Shown piece by piece: positions 26,911 through 37,312 of a DNA stretch of 41,614 nt (positions are counted from its first letter, which is position 1; every line of letters begins with the position of its first letter). The stretch lies in contig BJOX01000177.1 of assembly GCA_009731375.1 (NCBI GenBank), positions 518,117 to 559,730 of the forward strand, read 5' to 3'. The notes under the pieces are model-generated. The model saw nothing but the letters and a program-made list of their open reading frames with translations, was not told where the DNA came from and ran no database searches. Position numbers and translations under genes: made by a program. The stretch is from Paulinella micropora. Its lineage: Eukaryota; Cercozoa; Imbricatea; Euglyphida.

Positions 26911-27540
26911 CAGCGTGAGTGATGGTGTTGGTACCAATGGTAGATGAAGCAAATTTGTTTGCTTGTCCTTGATTGTATTCACCAGAGTAGTTGGTGAATA
27001 AATCCTCCTTGAACTGCGTTGATTGCAACCACGAGAGGTCCGTAATGAGAGGAGTACACTTACCTTCCTCCATTTCCTTCGGAAACTTCTTTTCAGAGGG
27101 CAGAAGACCATAGTAGACGCCCAGTATGGTAAAAGGTCCAAGCATTTCCTCTTGTGCTCGCGGATACGCGACAGGGGATCGTCGTGACATGAGTTGGCGA
27201 ACATTCCACGTTGCCAGGGGTAGGCCAGGTTGCGTTGGTACACTTGTAGAGCACGATGAGCAGCAAAGAGGATGATCTTGCTGGGTGATAAGGCCGCGGG
27301 GTGACCCTAACACAAACAAAAACCAAAGACATACTGTGTTGGTCGACTGCATAGAGTGTGGAAGAACAGAAATACGCAAAGACAGGTGAACGATCTGTCC
27401 CACATATGTGGCTTTTGATGACCTCTGATCTTCCACGTTCGTTGAGTAGTACCTTCCTTGTAGGAGGTGCTTTCAAATCGATCTTTCGACAGAGCACACA
27501 AAACTCGTGTGTGCAGTTTCCACTTGAAAGGAAAATTTGA

Positions 27541-27935
27541 ATTGTGAGTTTGGATACAACCCCAAGGGATAAATACACAACGAACTCTTATTAAAAGACT
27601 CTATGGCTGCAAACAGCCCTAACTCCTAAGAGTAGGTGAAATACCAGTAAATAGCTGAGAGGTCACTTCGTTTATTTACGTTGATTTCTACTTGTTTGCA
27701 GACTTGGTTTGCAAAGTACGATATTATTGGGTGAACGTAGATTGTGAGTAGCTGTTAGGCGACACTTGAAGTTAAATCATGGTGCAAAGTACTTGAAGGT
27801 GGCTTCAAGTTCAAGTCATTGGTGTTCAAGTGGAAGCCCTGAACTTTCACTTGGGAAAGTCTTTCTGAGCCTAATGGCTGTGCACGCAGTGCACGGCAAA
27901 TATCATTTTTATGTTCTCTTGACTCGTGACTGTGT
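27541..27935 (-). repeat. Putative 5' LTR of element M (copy 1 of the ~380-bp repeat)
   Basis: Pairs with 3621-3999 in the same orientation. On the minus strand it would end CTCACA just before the internal region, giving the CA end. A possible primer site (TGGAAACTGCAC) is about 20 bases further in, more distant than usual, which weakens the LTR call. Confidence 0.55.
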
Positions 27936-28970
27936 TCCTCAAAATTCACCGGTTTTGCGGTTTTTGGTATATCATGGGAAAAAGGCAGCCGAGAGGGAAA
28001 AAATGGCATTTGCTGTAAAAACTTTGATTAAATCGTTTGAAGTCACTCCTGGACGAAACTTGATCGAAGCTAGTTAGTGAAGTCGAAACGTCGTGCAGAG
28101 GAGAATCTAACGGATCGGTCAAAAACAGTAAAATGTTTTTCTTTTTACAGTAAGCAAGGTTTCATGAGTATAAGAGAATATAATAGAAAATAGCTTTTTT
28201 CTAAGGGTTTTTTTTTAAATGTTTTTTTGGCATTGGATGGTGTCTGTCCTATTTTATTCTTTTGTCTTTTAATTTGAACTGTTTGTTTTTTCTCTTTTTT
28301 GAAGCTGTTTTCGAATCTGTTTCCTGCGTTTGAGTGTTTGTGTTGCCGTAAGGTTCATTGTCTTCTTCTGGCTTGATGTCTTTTTGACTCCTATCTTGTG
28401 CTCGAGTCGCTGTGAAGTCTGGTATGCGTTCTGTTGTATTTCTGCCCTTAAATTCTTTGTTTGCCTGTTTTAACGGCTGACTGTTAGTTAGGGGTTCTGT
28501 TTGCCTTTTCACCTAGGCGTGCTAGGATGTCTGCTTTCTGCTTTCCTGTTCTTGTTTTTTATTTCTCTCTAGTACTCTCTCTTGCACTGGTGCTGCTCCC
28601 AGTTGTCGTCCTTTTTATTTTGTCTTGGTGCTTTGTTGCTCACGGTTGTCCTTGTGTCAATGATGATTGGTGTGCACGTCTGCGTGTGTGTGTGTGTGTG
28701 CCTGTACATGTCTTGTCGTGTGGTCTGATGTTATTGTTGCTGATTTCTTTGTTGGTTTTTTATTGTTGTTGTTTTTGGTTTCTCTTTATGCTGGGTTGTT
28801 GGCAATTTTATGCTTTGTTATGTTATAGTTGTATGTGTGTGTGCTAGTCTTGTTCTATCTGATTTTGTTTGTCTTGTATGTCTTATCTACAGCTGCCTTA
28901 CCTGTCTTGTATAAATGTTCACATGTCTATGTGTCTGTTTATGTGCTTGTGTGTCTATGAGAGGGGTAAC
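27936..28970. other. T/G-rich spacer, no recognised gene
   Basis: About 1 kb of sequence with marked T (and G) excess on the plus strand from about 28130 on, and a (GT)n run near 28684-28699. Open frames here give only Leu/Val/Phe/Cys-rich low complexity. No repeat partner in the window. Confidence 0.5.
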
Positions 28971-28972
28971 GA

Positions 28973-29024
28973 GAGAGAGAGAGAGAGAGAGGGGGAGGGG
29001 GGGGGGGGGGGGGTNNNNNNNNNN
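28973..29024. repeat. (GA)n and poly-G tract ending in a 10-N gap
   Basis: GA repeats, then a G run of about 16, then N at 29015-29024. The gap sits immediately before a long inverted-repeat arm, a typical place for assembly failure. Confidence 0.95.
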
Positions 29025-29107
29025 GTGCGGTCACTGTCGTCCCTTGCACTTGGCTCTAGACACTTAGACGAGCAGTGCCTGTAGGACAGTGTCAGGCGGT
29101 GGACAAG
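29025..29107 (+). repeat. Left arm of an 83-bp inverted repeat
   Basis: Near-exact reverse complement of 29412-29494, with only a few mismatches by eye. The arms are separated by about 300 bp. The left arm starts right at the gap, so the repeat may extend further. Confidence 0.88.
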
Positions 29108-29411
29108 AGGGAGGGGTGATGTTCTGACTAGAGCTTCCACTGCCCCGCCTGGTGTGGCATCATCACACGCCCCCCGCCTCCCCATCTTCACTCGCTTCAC
29201 CCTTTCCCCCCGCCGCCGAACCTCAATGCGGATTGACGATCCGCACAGCAAGCTTCACACAGGTGTACAGGATCCTCTAGGCTTCCCGTGACCGCAGGGT
29301 GGTCAAGTGAGCCAGGACAGCCAGCGACCGCATAAGCCTTTGACTGTGCGGCCGCGCGGAGTCCAGGCAGCCTTGTACGCTCTGTTCCAGTCCTGCCTGA
29401 GGGAACACTGT
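29108..29411. other. Spacer between the 83-bp arms
   Basis: GC-rich complex sequence, including a C-rich stretch at 29170-29220. No reading frame of note. Confidence 0.5.
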
Positions 29412-29760
29412 CTTGTGCACCGCCTGATACTGTCCTACAGGCACTGCACGTCTAAGTGTCTAGAGCCAAGTGCAAGGGACGACAGTGACCGCACCCGACT
29501 GTGTTGGTGTGGCCGCTGGCCGGATCAGGCGCTGGTTTTCTAGCTCTAGGTGGGCCGTCCGCCTGAGGAACAATCACAGTGTCCGGTTCCCCCGCGCACT
29601 TCCCTCGCCGGTTTCCTCATTCCGGTGGCGATCTGGGAAGCGCCGTGCATCCCGACACTGTCCTGCCAGCACAGTGCCTTTGAAGTGAGGGCTTGTTGAG
29701 TCAGGGACGCCAGTGACCGTAGCCAGCGTGTAGGGTGCGGCCGCTGGACGGATCAGGCAC
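29310..29760 (+). repeat. Degenerate GC-rich tandem motif
   Basis: Three related segments, each with a (g/c)ccag(c/t)gaccg-like start and a gcggccgc- or ggccgctgg-like end, lie near 29316, 29484 and 29711. The last two also share cggatcaggc. The spacing (about 170 and 227 bp) is uneven. It may be an old satellite or a decayed multi-unit repeat. Confidence 0.5.
29412..29494 (-). repeat. Right arm of the 83-bp inverted repeat
   Basis: Partner of 29025-29107. Confidence 0.88.
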
Positions 29761-29896
29761 ACTTTCCCAAACTTTCTCTGGTCACCGACAGGCGTGAGAC
29801 AAACGTGTCAGGCACTCTGGTAGGCCCGTCCTATACGAGCCCCAGCCAGACCCTGTGATGCTTAGGGACCACTGACACAGTCCCGCCAGCAACTGC

Positions 29897-30063
29897 TTGA
29901 GTTTTCAGCTGCGATTTCAGCTTCTCCATGGCAGTTTCAGCTTCAGCTTTCGACCTCAGCTTTCATTCTGCTTGAAGTTTGTCTCTAGCTGTGACATTCA
30001 GCTTTCAGCCTCTGCTTCTGCTTCTGCTTCGGTTTTTGCTTTTGCTTCGGTTTTAGCTTCGCA
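29897..30063. repeat. Imperfect (TTCAGC)/(TTCTGC) repeat
   Basis: Hexamer-like units ttcagc, ttctgc and ttcggt recur irregularly. The stretch ends where complex sequence resumes. Confidence 0.7.
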
Positions 30064-30403
30064 CCGCAGCAGACGCCCCTGCGACGAGTTCGAGTTGCTG
30101 TTAAGGTTCATCTCATGACGGTACTGCATGGTCATGGGGATGGAGGTCACGACATTTTTAAGGACTGGCACATCATCTTCAAAGTCTGCTCAGTCTCTCT
30201 TAAGTGAATTTTTTTCAAACTTCTCTTCCAAGAGGTTTTCTGGTATGCGGTGGGAGTTGTTTTCAAGGTGGGACGGACGGACCAGGCTTGTTCTTTGCTA
30301 GCGGTCTTGGATCACGTTCCCCTACCGGCCCCCCCTCCTCTGTCTCTAATCTTCCTTCTTCGGAGTTCCCCGGCATCGTAGCAGGCGCCTCATCGATGAG
30401 CTC
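30064..30403. other. Complex flank left of E2
   Basis: About 340 bp with no recognised gene. The 12-bp palindrome ctcatcgatgag lies at 30390-30401, three bases before the E2 target duplication. Confidence 0.45.
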
Positions 30404-30407
30404 GAGT
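30404..30407. repeat. E2 target-site duplication, left copy (gagt)
   Basis: Equals 41032-41035 at the other edge of E2. It differs from the E1 duplication, so E1 and E2 inserted at different sites. Confidence 0.8.
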
Positions 30408-30643
30408 TGTAATGCCCAACGATAGCTCATAAAAAGTCGGTAATACAACCAAACACAGTCCTCAAGAATGAGAATGATGTCTCGTTGTATTAGCTCAGTG
30501 AAGCCGAAAAAGGAAAACGGCAACAGACCAGGAATAAAATGGCATCAGGTCCGATCCGGACAAATAATACTGAAAAATAAGCTGGTGCACCTGTCACCAG
30601 GAAAAGGTACTTTTTACCGGCTATCCGGGGGGTGATGCCTACA
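30408..30643 (-). repeat. E2 3' LTR (236 bp)
   Basis: Matches 40794-41031 with 3 substitutions and a 2-base deletion in the C run near its end. At the two diagnostic sites it agrees with the E1 3' LTR. Confidence 0.95.
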
Positions 30644-30660
30644 GTACCCCCTCCCGATTT
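30644..30660 (-). promoter_or_regulatory. E2 polypurine tract
   Basis: On the minus strand it reads as the same G-rich run as in E1, directly beside the 3' LTR. Confidence 0.78.
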
Positions 30661-30970
30661 TATGACGGAAATAGCATTTTCGTCATACACCTTCTGATTT
30701 CTTTCTGCAAATAGTATGCGCTATGGAGTCATGCCACACAGCGCATCGACCCACGGATAGACGCTAAAAGACGATAAATATATCCTCATGCGGCACGTCA
30801 AAGCGGATTCTCTAGCCGTTCTTATAAATTTTGAACTCCTTCCCCTCAATCTCTCTTTTTTTTTCTTTTTTTTTCCCCCCGAAGTATGTCAAGAACAAAC
30901 GTACTATTAATAAAAAATACAAGCAACGTGGTGCTGTAGTACGATTCCCCCTTTGATCTCCTTCTTCTTC

Positions 30971-31003
<33 letters not shown>

Positions 31004-31487
31004 GGGAGATCGTAAGTACATTGTCTTTTTTAATGACATACCCTTGTATAAGGCGGATATCCTATGATATAGTATTAGGGGGCCAGTCCTAATAGCTATA
31101 TCCGAAGTCGAGGTGTATGTACCCGACCCTGCGATATACCGACACAAGTAGAGATTGACCGTGCTCAGGTACGACAGTATATAATCTATCGTAAAAAAAT
31201 AATTTAATGAAATTTTCAGCGAACATTTCATTTTCGAGAACATCATCCCAGGTCTTGCAAAGGGTCATACCCGGGAACACCATCGCTCAATACACTAGCG
31301 ATCCCCGTATACGGTGTAGTATCATCGTCGATCGACCTTTCGCACTCGTAATACTATGTTGCGATCGAATGCCAACTGAGTCTTTTTAATATTCATATTG
31401 ATAACTGATGATGCATGATCAAATCATGATACGCCGTGGGCAATCAACCAGTTTGTTTGAGACGCGTAAAGAAAAATAATTTCTTTG

Positions 31488-34400
31488 TCACTGCCTTCGT
31501 CGTCTGGCGCGGATTTCTTTGCCTGGTGGAGGACCACCAACAAAAGTCAGATCGAACTTTGACTGTTCGAGAATGTCCCAGATCTTATTAGGGATTCCGC
31601 CCAACGATAATTCAAAAGGGACATCAAGCACTCCTCTTGGCAGTGTCTGAATGGTCCACGCAGTGTAATCCTTGTCTCTGGGAGTAATTGTATCATCCCA
31701 TGTCTCGAGACTTTTTGCGTCTTTATATACTGGCAGATAATGTCTTGCCTTTGGATCCTCAACCGGGTCCATACTTCTCCAGAACTGGAGTATCGGTTGT
31801 ACTATCTTTGCGGCTGATGATATTTTGAGTGTCCGTGTGACACGCATCTGTCGTGGGACCGCCACGACCCGCATCAAGTATAAGTCTGAGAGAGTGTCAT
31901 CAGCGACATGTTGTTCCGCTGGTCTCATCAGATAGAAAGCATCTTTCACCCATGCGATGGTTGCTATCGCATCGCCTTCCTTCCATCGCTCATGAACAAT
32001 CTCAACGTTGCCCGCGTTTGGGTCAGTGTCCGTCCCCTCATCCTCCTGGTGGACGTCCTTTGATCCCATCGACCTCATCGCCTTCCTCGTTGATAAGATC
32101 ATTCCGCGCTCTCCTTAGCTGCGCCTCTGTGATCTTCTCCTTTTTTCCGCTATGCTCTCGCAGAGACTTGGACTGAGTCCCCACCGCGCTTATGCGGTCA
32201 GTCTTCTCCTTACTGTCCACCTCACTCTCCTCCTTCTCAGCTATCGGTGCCCGATAAGCATCGTCTTGGTCTATGCCAGCCTCCTTGTGGATGGGCGGCA
32301 CCTCTTTGAAATCATCCTTCATCCGTTTTAACGCCTCCTCAACGGATTCATCTTCCAGTAAGAAGGGATCATACTTAATCAGCCTTCTTACATTCACAAT
32401 TTGCACCTTCCCTCTACCCCTGATCTTGTAATTCAGAGGTCCCGTCTGTTCCATAATCTGATAAGGTCCTTTCCAGTGAGTGAACAGCTTAGAGCTGACT
32501 ACTTTCGGGACCTGAGGATGATACAACAGTACAATATCCCCGACCTGGAATTTGATCTGATCCAAGTGCGCTTGTCGTACCCCTTCAGCGTCAGTCTTTC
32601 GGCGCTCCGCCTCTCTATGCGCCCTGACTATTTGTTCCGCCTCCATCTTCACTCTAAGTCTCATCCCAAACAACTCATCCGCATCCGCCCAAGTGTCTTT
32701 TGGGTGAAGGAGCGAAGTCGGGATATCAGGCTCACGCCCATATACTAACTGATATGGCGAGATTGAGCTCTTCGAGCCTCCTAACGCCGTAGAGGGTAGA
32801 CAGTTCATTGCAAACGCAAATGATGGTGCTGCCTCGACCCATGCTCTTTGATTCTCCTTCTTCGTGCAATACATCTTTAGCGAGGCTTTGAGGGGTCTGT
32901 GTACCCGCTCGATTTTCCCATTTGCTCGCGGGTTATAGGCAGTAACATATTGCCATTTCATCCCGTAATACTTAGATAGTTTGTCGATGACCTCGTTATT
33001 AAAGTCCGAGCCTCGATCAGAACATATCTTTCTTGGTACTCCGATCTGTGAGATGATCCTATCGATCAGCGCCTCGGCCGTCGTCTTGCCGGTAACGTCT
33101 TTGACAGGGATGATCCACACATAGTTGGTGGCTCTGTCAATAGCCGTAAGGAGGTATTTGTAACCATCCTTCGATTCTGGGAAAGGTCCCACATGATCAA
33201 TGTGTATAAACTCAAACATCCCCGCATGAAGAGGAAATTCGCCAATCAGGCCGAAATTTGCCTTCAGTGGTGTTTTGTTTATCTTGCACGGGATGCATGC
33301 ATCCACCGCCTGATCTATCTCCTCCTTCATCTTCTTCCACCAGAATCGCCTCGCTACGAACATATGAGTTCGTTGTCGACCCGGATGCGCCAAAAGTGGG
33401 CAATTGTGGGCTGCGACAAATATAAATCGTCTCAGACTCTCCGGTACCCAAAGGGTCCATTTGTCCGGCTGTGACGCATAGCGACCGTGAAGGCCCTTGT
33501 ACCACAGTAGACCATCTCTCCATCCCATCTCCTTCATCTGATCTTTGATCGCTTTCGTCATCCGTAGCTCATCCGGGTTCTGATATAACTGTATCAGTTC
33601 TTTAAACTCCGGATCTTGAGCCTGTTGTTGCCTCCATGCGGTAGGCGAGGCTATATGGATAGTACCATCTTCTAGCCGTACCCCGATTCTTTCCGGGTCA
33701 TCGTCTAGGTCACTTCTCCGCTCTTGAGGAGGCTCCGCATAAACTTCCTGCGTCTCCTCTTCCTCTCTTATGTTCGCCTTCGCATTCTCATATACCTCAT
33801 AGGACCACTCAGCGTCCTCCTGGGTATGTAGCTCACAACATATCCCGTGATCCGGGCCTTGTGGACTGTACCGTAGACCTGTGCGGTCATATCGGACTCC
33901 ACTCGCCATCTCCATCGCCTCAATGTGGCTGACCTCATACACCTTGTCAGTGGACAAGTCTTCCATCTCCACCGTGGACACCAACGCCGATACTTCTGAG
34001 TTAAACTCTAGCCTAGAGAGGCTATCAGCGACCACATTTCGCTTTCCCGGTAGATGGACCATTGTAAAATCGAAACAAGACAAGAACGCTTGCCACCGCG
34101 CCAGCCGTCCCGTCTGTTCATGATTCATCAACCATAACAGGTTATGATGATCAGTTCTGACAGTAAATTGAGGTCCTCCCCACAAATACTCTCTGAGCCT
34201 CTTGAGGGCCCATACTACCGCCAACGCCTCTCTTTGCCTTGTGCAATAGTTTCTCTCCGCCGCACACAACTTCCTACTAATAAACATGATTGGGCGTAAT
34301 TTCTTCTCCTCATCCTCTTGTTGTAATACAGCCCCAATCGCAAACTTAGATGCGTCTGTATCGACTACGAATTGTTTCGTAAAGTCGGGCATCGTTAACA

Positions 34401-37312
34401 CCAGTCCTCCGTCTTTCGGGTCTTTGTAAATGAGATCTTTGAGCGCATGAAACGCTTGCAAAGCCTCTTCGTCCCACTTCTCAAAGTCTCCAAAATCTAT
34501 CATTTTCTCCACTTTAGCCCGTGTTGCACCCCAATCGGGTATAAACTGGCTATAGTATTGCGCCATCGCAAGGAATGAGTGCAATTCAGTGCGGTTCTTC
34601 GGTATCGGTCGATTCATAATCTCCTCCCTCTTCTCTTTGGATATCGAGACTCGATTATGGGAGATCTCGTACCCTAAGTATGTCACACTCGTCTTGGCAA
34701 GTTGACACTTCTTTAGATTGCACTTCAGGCCAAAAGCTCCGATGCGCCTGAATATATCGGACAAATGATCGATATGCTCCTCCATTGTGTTAGAGTATAC
34801 GATAATGTCATCGATATAGCAAAATGCATATTCTCCCGCCTTCTGTCCCCGCCTTCTCATAAAGCCACCGTCAGACAAATCATCGTACTGACTGCTCAAC
34901 ATCTTCTGCATCGCCTTCTGGAAAAGTCCTGGGGCTTGCTTGAGGCCCATCGGAAGCACTTTCCATTGGTATATTTCCATACCCACCACAAACGCCGTCA
35001 GCCATCTGGACTTTTCCTCCAGTGGTATCTGCCAGAAGCCATTCTTAAGGTCAATGACCGAATAGAATTTTGCATTCCGCAGTACTCTCCTTCCTTCTTC
35101 TAATGTCGGGAGAGGATTTCTCTCTTCCTCCAGCACCTTGTTAACACGAGCATAGTTAACTGTCAGGCGCCATTCTCCTCCTGGCTTCGGCACTATTCTC
35201 GGTTGTGAGACTATTGGAGATGTTGATCTCTCAATAAAGTCCTCATTGAGCAGCTGTCTTGCTAGCTCCTCCGCTATCTTCGCCTCATGTATACTCAAAT
35301 TCGCCCTTCGTGGTGCCGGTGACGGCTCCGCACCCGGTATTTTGTAAATAACCGCAGTGAAATCTTCAGGCTTGACACCACCTGCATGTGGAGGGTCAAA
35401 AATTTCCTTGTTCGCCTCTAATTTGGCTTTTAAAAGCTCCTTCTCCTTCTCCGTGCCTACTCCTTCTTCCAATATTTTCCGCGCCGCCTCTTGAAAATCT
35501 TCATCAGACATCTGCTTATGCTGCTTGAGGGGTTCTCTGTCCTCCTCCAAGCCTAAGTCCTCTTCCGAGACATCATCTAGGCCCGTCTTTTCATACGTGA
35601 CCGTGTCCGGCTCATCATCTTTACCGAGCTCCACCAGCATGTCAATGAGTCTCGCGTATTGCAAAGGAGCCTCAGTAATACGGGTGTAAAAACCATCAAA
35701 GCATGTGAATGCTTGCGGTATCAATTTCAACTTGTCGAGTTCTCTGAGCTTCCTCTCTGAGCTTCCGCTTGTATGCACTGCTCTGCTCACGAGTTCCCAT
35801 ACGACAAGCCACCACTAGCTGTTGCTTGCGAGAGGGTATCGGTATAGGATGATAAATAAGCCGGTCCCTTATTTCCTGCGCCCATATCGCCTTCTCGTTA
35901 TATGGCAGGATAATAGTATACGGCTTATTATTTTCAAATAAAGTCCGTAAGCATTTCTTCACTTCAGACAGTGAACGCGGCCACGTGGGCTCGTCACCCC
36001 AGAAATCAGTAATAAAACTTTTAATAGTTTCTGGTGGAGTATCCGGGATTCGCCCCGTTCTCCTTGGTACAAACGCCTCCCTTTTTTCTTCTTCTACTTT
36101 TGCATGGAAACAGTATCCGTTAGTAATATGGACATCTGCTCCTACTCCTTCCGCGAATCTCGCCAACGACGGGCTTCTTTGTGCGACACGTATAATCTCC
36201 TCCTTTCGCTTCTCGATTAAGTCATCAATAGACTTTTTGTCCCAATGGCATGTCGGAACTGTGACAGTGCACACTTGGGATTCCTAATTGTCGGTCCAGG
36301 ACAGCTCATCCGGTCTTACAACATGGGGGTGAACGTACACCTCAAGTGTCTCATGTGCGATGGCCATCTTTTTGTGGTCCGTCGCTAGACTCAGCTCATA
36401 AGCCTCATAAGAGTCAGTAGCGTTAAAGGGATCAGTATCGTTCTCTTCTCCTCTTTTTACTCCATATATCACTCGCCGTGCGGCGCAATCAATCACAGCC
36501 CCCATCGTAGCCAATTGGTCATACGATAGTAATATTGACCCGTGGTAACCGGGGACGACATAGAGGTCCATACGGTATACTCGTGCGGATTTCAATTTAA
36601 AGGTCAGTGTGATGATTCCCGTGATATCCGTCCGGCTGCTCACTCCTTTGAGAGTGCCCGTTGACTTTTTCATATTTCCGTCCACCCAGTCCCGGTATCG
36701 ATTAAAAAACATCCGGCCGACAATATTAATATTCGCCATCGTATCATTACCAACTTTTAATATTGTCTTCAATGTTTCACAATAAAGTTCCGTATAACAC
36801 AGAGTATCGGGCCTGTGTATATTGGCTGCGAGAACAAGAACTTTACGTTCCAAATTTTGGAGTCTTGTCTCTAAGTTTTTCAACTCCTCCTTCTTCTCCT
36901 CCTGCTTCACCTCATTAACATTTTTATTATTCTGCGGTACTGGTGCGTTTACTATTTGAGCGACATTGTCTTGTGGTACTTGAGTACACACATTGTCTTT
37001 TTGCTCGCCACCCGCCGCGACCGTAGACATTGAGTCTGTTCGTGGTTGTTTGCTTGGCCGAGGCGATACGTCTGCCATTGGCCTCCTCGCCTCCATCGCA
37101 AGTCTCGCCTTCCTATTTGCATCAGTTATCATTGGTAACCGTGCTGTATGAACGGGTATGAGACTACCTTGGGGCTGCAGTCTCTGTGTACCCACATCTT
37201 TGTTTTCACATAGAGGAAGCGTTGGCCCAGTCTGCACAACAGCATTAGAAAGCACTGTGACTTTAGGGTTAAACTTCACAGTCTTCTCCTTCCTCTCTTC
37301 TTCCCCCTCCAG
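31488..37312 (-). pseudogene. pol: E2 pol, disrupted
   Basis: Homologous along its whole length to E1 Pol, with only about a dozen amino-acid differences seen. It is broken by a TAG at 36284-36286 (Trp codon in E1), an exact 13-bp tandem duplication at 35741-35766 that shifts the frame between protease and RT, and an 8-bp deletion at about 32089 between short cga repeats that shifts the C-terminal extension. RT (YIDD), RNase H and integrase (D, D-x35-E) motifs are all still present in the central 1250-codon frame (32038-35790). That frame also has a small in-frame insertion relative to E1 (TRITEAP against TRKAP). The protease again reads D-T-M. Confidence 0.92.

Larger units (their letters stand above)
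14868..27935 (-). mobile_element. Element M: large degraded Ty3/gypsy-type element
   Basis: On the minus strand, in order: putative 5' LTR (27935-27541), Pro/Thr-rich frame, Gag-like protein, zinc-binding stretch, protease remnant, about 5 kb of Ser-run proteins, RT, RNase H, integrase. Including the part displaced beyond E1 (4244-3621) it would be about 13.7 kb, large for this class. Coding parts lie in several frames with overlaps. The cause is either decay by frameshifts or unrecognised introns. RT and integrase are clearly different from those of E1, so M is another family. It could be two nested elements rather than one, given the long stretch between protease and RT. Confidence 0.65.

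Noticed and set aside
28527-28847. 106-codon hydrophobic frame as a membrane protein
   Set aside because: Lies in T/G-rich low-complexity spacer; Leu/Val/Phe/Cys content follows base composition.
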